In this document: one piece after another, positions 54,841 to 64,000 of the stretch
Numbering within the stretch: the stretch's first letter is position 1
Layout of the letters: each line of letters starts with the position of its first letter
NCBI GenBank assembly: GCA_934045075.1
Contig: OW203724.1
Location: forward strand, 14,510,143-14,574,142
Origin: Yponomeuta sedellus
Taxonomy: Eukaryota > Arthropoda > Insecta > Lepidoptera > Yponomeutidae
Direction: 5' to 3'
Length of the DNA stretch: 64,000 bases
Notes under the pieces: generated by a model
Told to the model about the DNA's origin: nothing
Seen by the model: the letters and a program-made list of their open reading frames with translations, nothing else
Database searches by the model: none
Made by a program: the position numbers and the translations under genes

Positions 54841-55081
54841 TACGCATTTCTCGACTGCGCATCTCTAAAACCACTTATTACGTGGAGCCGGACAGCGCGT
54901 CCCCTCTCTCGACCGCTGCCCGCCTCATTTGCCTCCGGTCCATCGGTGTGCCTGCGCGTGCGCATTTCTTTGTTTGTATCGCCAGTCGTCACCGCCGTCT
55001 CTAACGGCCGCGAGTCAATTCAATTAATTTTCTTTTTAAAGAAAGCCGTGGTTTACTATCACGTTTGTGTTCTCGTCTCCC
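54841..55081 (+). promoter_or_regulatory. Possible promoter / noncoding leader exon
   Basis: A CpG-rich, non-repetitive-looking block in AT-rich DNA that ends at a good donor-like site, 'CTTTTTGG|GTAAGT' (55086-55099). The open frame 54946-55137 has no domain. The pattern fits a 5' leader exon of a plus-strand gene whose coding part lies to the right, or a TE 5' region. Evidence is weak. Confidence 0.2.
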
Positions 55082-55554
55082 CACACTTTTTGGGTAAGTT
55101 GCAAACAGATATTTCAACCAGGTATTTGCTAATTTAGCTGTTGATTAGCTTTATAGTGCTTGTAGGAACATATGTAATTTATTTCCTTTCTTTTCGTAAT
55201 AGCGTAGTGCTTATACGTAGTTTTAACAACTAATTACCGTGTCGTAGAGCGCCTCTCATAGCTTGCTCGCTTGGCGACACACAAGATGGCGCCTCACAAA
55301 ATTGCCAGTCATTGTTGCATCATCCATACATTCCGTTCATACAATTTAAAATATTGATTTTTAGCTTTATCTGCACACTAGCTTGCGCTTGCCACTTTTG
55401 TTAATTTCCAAATTATGTTGCAGCTAGTGTGGAAATGTTGGCCATTAGTAGCTAGATACCTATTCATTTTTTGACTATCTTTTTCATTACCATTTTTCTT
55501 TATAATTTCCATCTCGCATCACTCCACTACTGATTTCCTTCACCGCCACTTACA

Positions 55555-55885
55555 AACTAGTTGTGTTTCTTCTTCTTCTGCCGAACCGGTGGCGGTGAAC
55601 TGTATCTTTCCAATGGCTGTGTACTAATGCGAGGGGTTTATCCACAGGGTCCAAGTACCGGACCAGACTTCCCTTTTTACGGAGCCGAAGACCCCCGGGG
55701 TGCCTGTTCCCGCCGTTCTGAAAAGGAGATCGCCGTTCCCGTTGGCCAAACTTTCTCCGCATTTGGTCCACGGCCGTTTGGGGAGCGTTTCTACTGTCTC
55801 CGGTCGGCTCAGGGGAGTACCTGACCGTGGTTCCGCTAAAGAGAGATAAAAACCAGTGTAGGGCTTTTTTCTAATCCACAACCCT
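55555..55885. other. GC-rich block, possible TE fragment
   Basis: It begins 'TGTGTTTCTTCTTCTTCTGC' and 'CGAACCGGTGGCGG', and is open on both strands (55561-55824 plus, 55624-55881 minus) with no recognisable domain. The abrupt composition edges suggest a transposon piece. I cannot name the family. Confidence 0.3.
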
Positions 55886-57357
55886 AGTATTGAAGAAGTG
55901 CTAATTAAACTATATCTTGTTTTTTTTAATAACGCATTTTATTTCTTCATCCTTTATTTATGTCGCAGCCTCTTCAAGGCTAGCGTGACAACTTTTATAT
56001 TTAGTCAAATACATTTTATATCTGTATTCGCACTTGATCAAATTCAGAAATGTATATCCCGGTAAACAACGGTAAATTTCTTTGTTTAATATCGAAAGTA
56101 CAATGTAATGAACCCACCCGCAAGTATAACGGAGGGGTTCGCCGTCGCTAGTCTAAAACCGTATCAGAGGAAGATAGTCGACTTTGTCACCACGCCAATA
56201 TTCGCATGGCTATTGGTGATGGTTCCATAAGTTAGGGATACGTCTAGAAAATAATTTTCCAGTACACTGATCTGGAGTCTGTAGAAATATATCGCTTCAT
56301 AATTTCAATATCGATAATATACCTTACCCATCACTATTAGCAACAGAGAAGCGGAGGCGTCAAAATGTACCGACCGCAACTATCAAAGAGAAATCTTTTC
56401 CGTGTATCAATAACGCCGTCGAAGATGTCGGCTAGACATATTGTGTCCCTTTTATATCGATGTGACAGCGGCGTGGGTGTGTGCGTTTATCGATAATATT
56501 TTATGCATATGCGATGGAACGTGCCTATTGGAAATGGATTTTGTGGGAGCTGCGTGTTTATGATAAGATGCAGACGTTGAGTTTTCAATGCGCACGTTAG
56601 GTGGTAATCTGTTTGCGTATGGCTGAGGTAGACGGCTATTGAAAGGATACTCATTTGTATGGAGATCAATGATTGATAACTCGTAATAACAAATATAGAG
56701 CAAAACAACAGCTGATATTCTTTTCCTGGTTTAATCTAAATTATATGAGGTACTCTTTCTAGTTAGTTGCGTTGCAACGAACGAATATGTATCTGAACCT
56801 GTACTAACTATTTAATGGTTCTACGGTCCTTAACGTGTCCCGTAATTCCAGTCAGTTGCAAACCTATTACTAATGTTCTCTACTGTCTTTCATCGAATCT
56901 ATGTATGTATCATACCTACACTAATCATATTAATTTATTTCTTTGCGTATGTTGTATAGCGAGTCATAACTCGAAAGAGGCATGAATCCAATCCGTTAAT
57001 TCCTCGTTGGCTTCGTGAATTTTCCTATTGCTTCCGTTTATCGACTATAACGGACAATAGTTATTATGTGTGTTGTGTCTGTGTGTGAAGTCTGCACTTC
57101 TCCATGGAGAATGTGAAGATGTGCACATCTGCAAGAGGGAAATTGATTTCGGTCCAGTTAATTCTCATCGGGATAGACTAATGCGCCTCGAAGATTAGCC
57201 TCAACCAACCCAAACATATTTCCTTGGCCATCTGGTCTTTCCTCTGTGTAGAGCTTCGGATGCTTTTATTATAAATGCCCTACGTCATTTTCCACTTTGG
57301 CGTTCACACTACATCACATCACACTTCACACTATATTTATATTTATCACATCACAAT
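55886..57357. other. Unassigned DNA
   Basis: No gene is recognised. Some stretches (56340-56720) look single-copy. Confidence 0.4.
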
Positions 57358-57625
57358 AATATTATAAAGGCAAAAGTTTGTGAGTATGTGTGTTCGTGAA
57401 ATATACATTTATTATTTTATTTATTAAGAGCATAGAAAGAGGCATTACACATTCTAAAAATTGGCACAAAGCTTCGTCACAAAAAGTAGCACAATAAACA
57501 ATATCTTTGTTACTTCTTCACGTCTAAACGGCTGGAGCGATTTTAATAAAATTTCGTATGGAGTTAGGTGAGAATTACTGCGGGAAAATATCTCATTCCC
57601 ATGGGGAAATCGATAAACCGCAGAT
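57358..57625 (-). repeat. 'CTTTATAATATTA' LINE-like fragment, copy 1
   Basis: On the plus strand it reads 'AATATTATAAAGGCAAAAGT', an insert from about 57415, then 'GTTACTTCTTCACGTCTAAA', 'CGGCTGGAGCGATTTTAATA' and 'GCGGGAAAATATCTCATTCC'. The inverse copy is at 59545-59735. This is a common lepidopteran repeat, probably an RTE- or DNA-element end. Confidence 0.6.
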
Positions 57626-57896
57626 AAAACCGCAGGGCCTGGCTAGTACATTTATAAACATAAAACTCGTATATTTTACCAGCCACATGCGTTGCATGCA
57701 ACAAGAAACAAAACTTATGTTTCCCGGCGGTCCACACAGCGAACGACAAGTCCAGTGCAGAGGATTCTACACCCACCCTCGTCAAAACGGCCACTATCCT
57801 CAATATTGAGGGAGCGACTCATTTGACTGAATGCATGCAACAAGTTCTCGTCTTCTTTGGGCTGGTCCAGAACTGGTCAGGGAACTTTGGACGCCG

Positions 57897-57990
57897 CTAG
57901 AAAGGGGCCGCCCGTAGTGGAGTATGGCCTATACCTTCCTCAGGGAAGAGACCCGTACCCCTTGGTGGGGACATAATGGGTTGATAATGA
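57897..57990 (+). repeat. Partial copy of the 16536-16900 repeat
   Basis: 'GGAAGAGACCCGTACCCCTT' and 'GGTGGGGACATAATGGGTTG' match its 3' end, followed by (GAT)n. Confidence 0.55.
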
Positions 57991-58683
57991 TGATGAGGAG
58001 ACAGTGGTCTGTGAGTCTTTACAAAGCATCGCGTCTTTTTCGCGCCCTCCCCCCACATCCTTTCTGTGTGGTCCACGCTACAAAGCTCCAGATAGCGGTG
58101 CTGAATCAAGCAACCAAATAATGCCTCAATCTTGAAGGTATGATTCTGCAGAGTTAATATTCTTGCAATTCAGACAATTTTTCCCTGCAAATAGACACTT
58201 TATTAGAGCGCCTTATCCAAAAGTCATCGTCACAAGCCTGTCTCATGAATGTGGTTAGGGCGTGAAATTATTTTCCACTGCGTATGCAGATTAGGGGGCC
58301 GGATTGTGTGAGCCGGGCATTAGTTCCGCTGTATTTTTATAGGATTCCGATATGATAAATGTTGCCAGTGAATCTGCAGCGGGTGGAGCGTGTAACGTAG
58401 GCAAATAGGCTTTGCGATGGTGATATTTGAATAAATAAGCCTACGGATAGATGTGGAGTAGCTGTGAAAGTAGAGAGAGTTTTTTTTATCCTGCTGCAAG
58501 AACAAGAGTGTGAATTTTGCGATATGGTGTCAAATGAAAGGTATCGATGACGCCTTTTTAACTGACTATACGACGTCATGAAAAATGAAATGGCGTAACT
58601 CGAAAGAAGTCGTACAAAAGTCTCTAGTAGGTAAGACAAATCTTATAAAAAAAACAAAACTCCGATGGCTAAGCAAAGACTAA

Positions 58684-58855
58684 AGCTGCGTTTTCACGAT
58701 CTTAGTATGCTCGGACCGAGTGCGCCATCCGAGTAAACTTGGGACTTTTGATTGGCCATTTTAGTATCGTGACGAAAAACCGTCCAATCAGAGGCATCAG
58801 TTTACTCGGATGGGGCACTCGGTCCGAGCGTACTAAAACCAAGAAAACGCGGCAT
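58684..58855. mobile_element. MITE with ~55-bp terminal inverted repeats, TAA flanks
   Basis: The left end 'GCTGCGTTTTCACGATCTTA' and the right end 'TACTAAAACCAAGAAAACGC' pair, and the core 'TCGGACCGAGTGCGCCATCC' is mirrored by 'GGATGGGGCACTCGGTCCGA'. TAA lies on both sides (58681-58683, 58856-58858), which would fit PIF/Harbinger-type MITEs. The superfamily is inference. Confidence 0.7.
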
Positions 58856-58882
58856 TAAACATTTTTTAACATTGTTGAGTCT

Positions 58883-58926
58883 GTTAAACTTTCAACCTTA
58901 GGTCCCATCTAAGGTTGAAAGTTAAC
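58883..58926. repeat. Hairpin, 18-19 bp
   Basis: Arms 'AACTTTCAACCTTAG' and 'CTAAGGTTGAAAGTT' enclose GTCCCAT; one base bulges in the left arm. Confidence 0.75.
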
Positions 58927-59059
58927 AAGAAATCGAATGAAAGGTTTTATCTGGTGTTTGAAAATTCAGCGCACTAACATTGCAGTCGGGTATTTAGTTT
59001 TAAAGTATTTTTTTTCTTTAAAAGTAATTATCTCGATAATATAATTATCTCGATAAGAA

Positions 59060-59220
59060 ACACTACGGGTTGGCGATTTCAAGTGCTGGCACTTAGGTTT
59101 CCGCACGATGTCTTCCTGTTCAGTCAAGGCGTGGTGTTGCTACTAGTTTACAAGTGAGCGTAACTAAATCAAGCTTAGAACGAATACCACTGCTACGGAA
59201 TCCCCCCACCAATTAAATGT
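59060..59220. repeat. Diverged '...TTTCCGCACGATGT...' SINE-like copy
   Basis: 'GGTTGGCGATTTCAAGTGCT', 'TTAGGTTTCCGCACGATGTC' and a degenerate tRNA-like end match 35400-35815. Further pieces lie at 59320-59365 and 59855-59960. Confidence 0.5.
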
Positions 59221-59544
59221 GAGCCAAGCCATCTACCGATGACGCGCTACAACCTAGTCTCCTATCATGAGTGTTACTGTCCCTATTGTAAATCATAGGT
59301 AGAATATATAACATAACCTAACTGCAAGCCACAGGACTTCACAAAGAGAGAGAGAGCGAGAGACCAATGAAAAAAATCATATCTTTTTTACAGACGGTTT
59401 TTGCAAAAAGTACAAAGTTTTGCTACATAGTCCCCAGGTCCGTAATCCTAGGTTCTCGGTAATAATATAAAAATACTATTTACCTGATTGAGAGACTGAA
59501 CCGACAATTTTGCCAAAAAAGTTCCATAAAAATAGATATGACTG

Positions 59545-59740
59545 GCTGTGCCCCGCGGGATCCCCCATGGGAGTAAGATATTTTCCCGCAGTAAAGCCTA
59601 GGCTATGTGTTAATCTAGAGTATCAGCTAACTCCAAAAAAAATGTATTAAAATCGTCCAGCCGTTTAGACGTGAAGAAGTAACAATCATACACACACACT
59701 CACAAACTTTCGCCTTTATAATATTAGTGTGAAGCGTGGT
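59545..59740 (+). repeat. 'CTTTATAATATTA' LINE-like fragment, copy 2
   Basis: 'TAAGATATTTTCCCGCAGTA', 'CGTCCAGCCGTTTAGACGTG' and 'AACTTTCGCCTTTATAATAT' mirror copy 1 at 57358-57625. The two form a wide inverted pair about 2 kb apart. Confidence 0.65.
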
Positions 59741-59965
59741 GTGATTACATAATTTATGTTGTGATCATAAAATGTGATGTGATATATTAAGTATGAGTGT
59801 GATGTGATGCGATTATTTTTCGTTGGTAGCGCTAGTGTGACTGCTTAGAATATCTTTCACTGTGCGTGCCCACCGTGGATTAGCAATTTCAAGGCTGAGA
59901 TATTTAAACATTTCGGAGTTTTCCACGCGATGTAGGTATTCCTTCATAGAAAAACATCGTATGAT

Positions 59966-60286
59966 ATTGCCTCTTAAAATTTTCAGGGCTCATGTCACGT
60001 CAAAATGACGAATCAGTACCTAACATCTTCTCGCCGCGAAAACACTGCTATAATTGGAAGCCCCGAGAGTTTTAATATCCTCGGTAAATATTTGCAACAT
60101 ATGTCCGCCCGCCCTTTGCCAAACTTTGTGGACAAAAAACGAGAGGAGTCAGTGGCGACGGCGGACGAATCCCAAAACATGATTTATAGATCGCACGTCA
60201 TCGGCAATGCGCATTCTATACGTCACGGGCGCGCGGCGTGTCACCAGGCGAGGGGCGAAGAAAAATACTTTGCGGAAATGCGCGTA
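59966..60286. other. GC-richer unique-looking stretch
   Basis: Non-repetitive in this window and open from 60005, but that frame runs across the mariner boundary at 60287 and stops inside the transposon (60406), so it is not a gene as it stands. No domain is recognised. Confidence 0.35.
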
Positions 60287-61610
60287 CATAGGCTGCTACT
60301 TATGTATGCGGAACGTAGAATAGACGATGCGGAATCTGGGATTCCAATAATTTTAAACGCAATGTCTGACCTCCATGGTCAAAATCGTCCTTTTTTTAAA
60401 TACTGACCGCTAATATTTTTCTCTTATATACGTTAGTGTTTTGTTTTTGTTGGGTTTAAAATGTCATATCGCTGAAAAAATGGAACTCACTCGTGAAAAT
60501 ATTCGTGCTATGATTTATTACGATTTTCGACGTGGTTTAACGCAACAGCAGTGCGTAGATCAATTAACTTCGACTTTTGGTGGTAAAGCTCCATTAAAAA
60601 CGACTGTGAATCACTGGTTTAGTGAGTTTAATCGAATTTAAAGCTCACGGACGAAGTTAAAGAAGGTCGCCCGAATTCGGTGGTTGTGCCACAATTCGGT
60701 GGTTGTGCCACAAAATATTGAAGCTGTGAGAAAACTAATAATGCAAGACCGCCATGTTACGTATCGCGAGATAGAGGCTATTCTGGGCATTGTATGACGA
60801 GCATTCATAGGATATTACATGAACATTTGTCTGTAAAAAAATGTGTTCGCGTTGGACACGCATGCATGTTCGCATGCACAACTTAACTCAGGATCAAAAA
60901 GATGCTCGCGTCGAATGGTGCAAGAAACCTTAAAAAAATTCAACGGAGGCAACTCAAAATCTGTTTATAATATCTACACAGGTGACGAATCCTGGATCTA
61001 CGCGTACGATCCCGAAACTAAACAACAATCAACAGTTTGGGTGTTTCAAAATGAGCCGAACCCTACGAAAGTGGCTCGTACAAATAGCACTAAGTATAAA
61101 GCAACTGGTGGCCTGCTTTTTTGGTATTAATGTGGCTACAATACCACTGGAGAATCGCAGAACGGTTAATTTCGAGTGGTACACGACCATTTGTTTACCG
61201 GAAGTATTTGACAAAACAACCAGCGACGCAGAATCATACTTCACTATGACAATGCCAGCTGTCATACATCTCAGGAAACAACTACATTTTTCGATGGTCA
61301 AAAAATAGAATTGATGGGTCATTCACCGTACAGCCCTGATTTGGCTTCCAATGATTTCTATGTATTCCCAAATGTAAAGAATAAATTACGTGGTCAACGA
61401 TTTTCGACCGGTGAAAATGCCGTAGATGCGTTCAAACAGCACGTTTTGGAGATACCTCAATCAGAGTGGAAAAAGAGTTTTACAAATTGGTTTCATCGAA
61501 TGCAAAAGTGCATCGATCATATTGGAGAATACTTTGAAAAACAATAAAAGCATATTAGCCATTACATTTGTTTATTTTTTTTATTCCGCATACATAAGTA
61601 GCAGCCCTCG
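60287..61610 (+). mobile_element. Complete but inactive mariner transposon
   Basis: 1324 bp with perfect 23-bp terminal inverted repeats (60291-60313 and 61584-61606, 'GGCTGCTACTTATGTATGCG'). A further four outer bases per side no longer match. It is flanked by TA (60285-60286, 61611-61612), the mariner target. Length and content are those of a full-length mariner. Confidence 0.92.
60480..61547 (+). pseudogene. Mariner transposase pseudogene
   Basis: It starts MELTRENIRAMIYYDFRRG, the helix-turn-helix end that binds the terminal repeats. The frame is broken at about 60640. The next part (TDEVKEGRPNSVVVPQ) is broken by a 19-bp tandem duplication (60674-60692, 60693-60711), and RHVTYREIEAILGI by a lost base at about 60795. 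The region around 60845-60960 is scrambled. The catalytic pieces are still readable in different frames: GDESWIYAYDPETKQQS (from about 60981), YDNAS-CHTS-like (about 61243), and HSPYSPDLASNDFY (61320-61361), giving the D,D34D layout. The C-terminus ends IGEYFEKQ at 61547. At least four frame changes plus stops make it inactive. Confidence 0.9.
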
Positions 61611-61726
61611 TATACAGTCTGACACATGGTTAAGTAGCAAACGGTATTTAGACTCAGTTGTCAACTCTATTTACGCTAGCCGCACGCACAATTAACCGGT
61701 TTTTTTTTATTAACTAATATCGAATA

Positions 61727-61897
61727 TATTCACACTAACCAGTGCTAAGGACAGTTGAGTCTAAAAATTCCACCCATGCCGGGATTCTAACCCGCGACCT
61801 CTGGCTATCTGTGCCAGCGCTCTTTCCAACTGAGCTAATGGGTGACTCAGCGGCATCAGTGAAAATTTCATTAGTATTATGTACATAATATCGTACG
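61727..61897 (-). mobile_element. tRNA-related SINE-like element, copy 10
   Basis: Target duplication TAATATCGAATA (61715-61726, 61898-61909). Minus-strand order: leader end, tRNA-like part with a mutated box B ('GGGTTAGAATCCC'), shortened motif, and the tail with 'TTAGCACTGGTTAGTGTG'. It lies about 105 bases right of the mariner. Confidence 0.85.
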
Positions 61898-61909
61898 TAA
61901 TATCGAATA

Positions 61910-63119
61910 CCTAATAGTTATTCTGGAGCAACCTCAAAAAAAAATCTATAAAAGAGAGTTTATAAAAGAACCATAGCTATGGTTTGAATACATCGCGCTA
62001 CATACATCCCTACAGGTATAGGGATATCTAAAAAGAGTGGCTAGGTATAATTATGGTTCGTACTTACGCTACGTGCGATAGGTAACAAGATTAAAAGTTA
62101 TTCATCCGGAGCGCGCTAGCTTTTTTTAATTTGAGTTGGTAACCCCATTTTTATTGATATCCGAAAATTGTGTACCTACCTATTGCCGGCGTCTGTACGA
62201 AATATCGGTGTAATTTCCATTTTTATGTACAATAAAGTGTTCTCCATATATCTAGCTATAAAGTTTTTGTTTCCATGATGTGGTGCCCAGTATTGTTACA
62301 CCCTGTATAGTTCTTACTTACTTATTACATTGAATTTTAAGTCATGTATTACGTATTTAGCTTTAAAAATCTCTCATGGTTGTACCTGTAGTCCCTTTCC
62401 TTAGGTACTTAAAAAAATGTAAACAATCTTGACGCGTCTTTTTATTGAAATACACACTTTTTGAATCAAAAATCTTTACACTTTACCAATACAATATTAA
62501 ATTTAATGTAATTTCATAAAATTCAAGTAAGATGTAAAGATTTTGATTTAAAAAGTGTTCAATACTGTTTACATTTTATTCCTACAAACAAGTGGAATGC
62601 AATAGACGATTTTTTTTATCGTTGTAAGAAAATGCTAAAGAAGGAGATGATTAGCCACTACATTCATGTAACGAAAAAATATACCAAACTGGCAATATCT
62701 CTAACATTGGAAAGCAGTCGAAATCGAACATTAATCGCTCATAATGTCAGATACAATACAATTTGTTGAAAACTCGAGGCGTGCGCGAAATAATAACAAA
62801 TGATTCGCGCCCTAACGCCGTCTGGCATTGAAAGATCACGCCTATTACTCCCTTGATGAAAAAACAGTAGTTTTTATTTTCGCGTCAAGTTGTAGACCTA
62901 TCAGTAATTACTACCTTCGTATAAACCTTCAAGTAGCGTCAAATTTGATCCGAGTCAAGTAGATTGCTACTTAATAGTATCTAGCTGAGAGAACTTTTTA
63001 GATGCATTGCATCGCCAGCATAAGATTAATTTTATTTAGCTCCATGCGGATGGCTGCTTGATTATACAAGGTTTTGTTTGAACTCGCAGAGATCTCGCTA
63101 TGAAATGGCAGATGTATTG
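61910..63119. other. Unassigned DNA with LINE tail and a MITE-like inverted repeat
   Basis: A LINE tail (62205-62255, 'TGTACAATAAAGTGTTCTCC') and an inverted repeat 62411-62579 ('AATGTAAACAATCTTGACGC' against 'AGTGTTCAATACTGTTTACA', with an internal indel) are present. No gene is recognised. Confidence 0.5.
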
Positions 63120-63134
63120 GAGTGTTTGCTTTGA

Positions 63135-63955
63135 GCATGCTTATTCAAGGGCATATTTAAAAGTAGCATGCTTATAGGTACTGACAGACGTGCTCATTAC
63201 TATCACGAAAGCATGCTTTTATTGAGCAAGTGCACATTAGCAGCACGTATGTTACAACGTTGCTAGTAATGAGCGTGCTTATTTCGAGCGTGCTAAAAAA
63301 TCAACCAACGTTTGATTTTCGAGCATACAAGCTGAAGCGCGGTTAGAAGGGGGCGTACTATGAGAACGTCTGAACAGGTTTGCTTATGAGCATGCTCATT
63401 ATCGATTCGATCTCGATCCGTAACAGTCCATTTCTGCCAATCATCTTATCTCAATCGTCATCTCTGCCAACAATTACTTGCTCCCAGTGATTATTTTCTA
63501 TTTATCCAATTACGAACCCAAATTCTCCTTTTTTTATTTTTTACCAAAATATTCTTACACAATTCCCTTGCAAGCAATATGATTATTATATTGAGTTCTG
63601 TACGGATAGCACTGTCACTATATCTTGGTACATAAATTTTGGTCGAGAGCCTGGTTTCAAATAGCACGCCTGTTCATACGTTTGCTTTGAGTACCTATGC
63701 TTATTTATGAGTACGCTGAAAATAAGCATCCTTATTGCTGGCAAATCTAAACAGTTGCAGAGCGTGCTAATTGTAAGCAAGCTTATGAGCATGCTTTTTT
63801 TCGAGCACGTCTGTCAGTACTTTATTGCTAGAAACTTTAAACATTTTATAAGCATGCTCATATTGAGCATATTCATAAGCAAGCTTTTTAGCATGCTATT
63901 CTATAATGTAGCTTAAAGACTAATATTGTTCACGAAACAATAGTACTTGGCATGC
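63135..63955. repeat. GCATGC-rich foldback-like block
   Basis: The palindrome GCATGC occurs eight times (63135, 63166, 63211, 63390, 63789, 63852, 63891, 63950), mostly within (G/T)AGCATGCT(T/C)AT. Variants such as GAGCGTGCT and AAGCAAGCTT fill the gaps. A perfect 18-bp inverted repeat GTACTGACAGACGTGCTC lies at 63178-63195 and 63803-63820, and the pairing continues imperfectly inward. No ORF of note is present. It may extend beyond the window. Confidence 0.7.
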
Positions 63956-64000
63956 TTTCAAGCTAGCATTTGACACGGTGTAGAACTTACCTTATCTTAG

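Noticed and set aside
55561..55881. Overlapping opposite-strand genes
   Set aside because: No domain is recognisable on either strand; the block has the abrupt edges of a transposon piece.
60005..60406. A 133-codon host gene
   Set aside because: The frame crosses the left terminal repeat of the mariner at 60287-60313 and its last 38 codons are transposon DNA.

Overview
The window looks like nuclear DNA of a moth or butterfly (Lepidoptera). It is AT-rich and has no operon structure. It carries a conserved insect developmental exon and is packed with retroelement debris whose 3' tails, such as (TATC)n after 'GTGCAATAAAG' or 'GTACAATAAAG', are typical of lepidopteran LINEs. The order is inferred from repeat families and general character. 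No species can be named.

Only one host protein-coding exon is clear: the first coding exon of dachshund (dac), minus strand, 25697-26262. It encodes the Ski/Sno/Dac (DACHbox-N) domain and ends at a consensus splice donor. It sits in a GC-rich island that also holds its 5' leader (to about 26640). No further dac exon was found down to base 1, so the left 25.7 kb is probably dac intron 1. The right part (26.6-64 kb) is upstream or intergenic sequence, with only a weak candidate for another promoter or leader exon at 54841-55081.

The rest is mobile DNA. (1) 2820-4852: a Penelope-like (PLE) remnant with an intact GIY-YIG endonuclease ORF, three copies of a terminal repeat and a perfect 27-bp outer inverted repeat. 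(2) 36901-38908: a 5'-truncated Jockey/CR1-type LINE with an intact reverse transcriptase and (TATC)n tail; about a dozen orphan tails of this and related LINEs are scattered around. (3) 51633-54035: a 5'-truncated non-LTR element of the restriction-like-endonuclease type (R2 superclade), with a YLDD reverse transcriptase, one frameshift and a 12-bp target duplication. (4) 60287-61610: a complete but dead mariner with 23-bp perfect terminal repeats. (5) Ten copies of one tRNA-related SINE-like family, many with 8-15 bp target duplications. Several start with an inverted piece of their own sequence, and two share the same circularly permuted ends. (6) Two other tRNA-SINE families, several hairpin-type MITEs, a 38-bp minisatellite (44852-45216), and a nearly 490-bp (ACAT)n array (15372-15859) that appears to be an expanded retroelement tail.

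The genes do not form a pathway. The biology here is one developmental regulator gene with a very large TE-filled first intron, and a record of retroposition with frequent inversion, permutation and hairpin formation. The right edge (63135-63955) holds an unassigned foldback-like block very rich in the palindrome GCATGC. The best candidates for something undescribed are the permuted/inverting SINE-like family and this GCATGC block.
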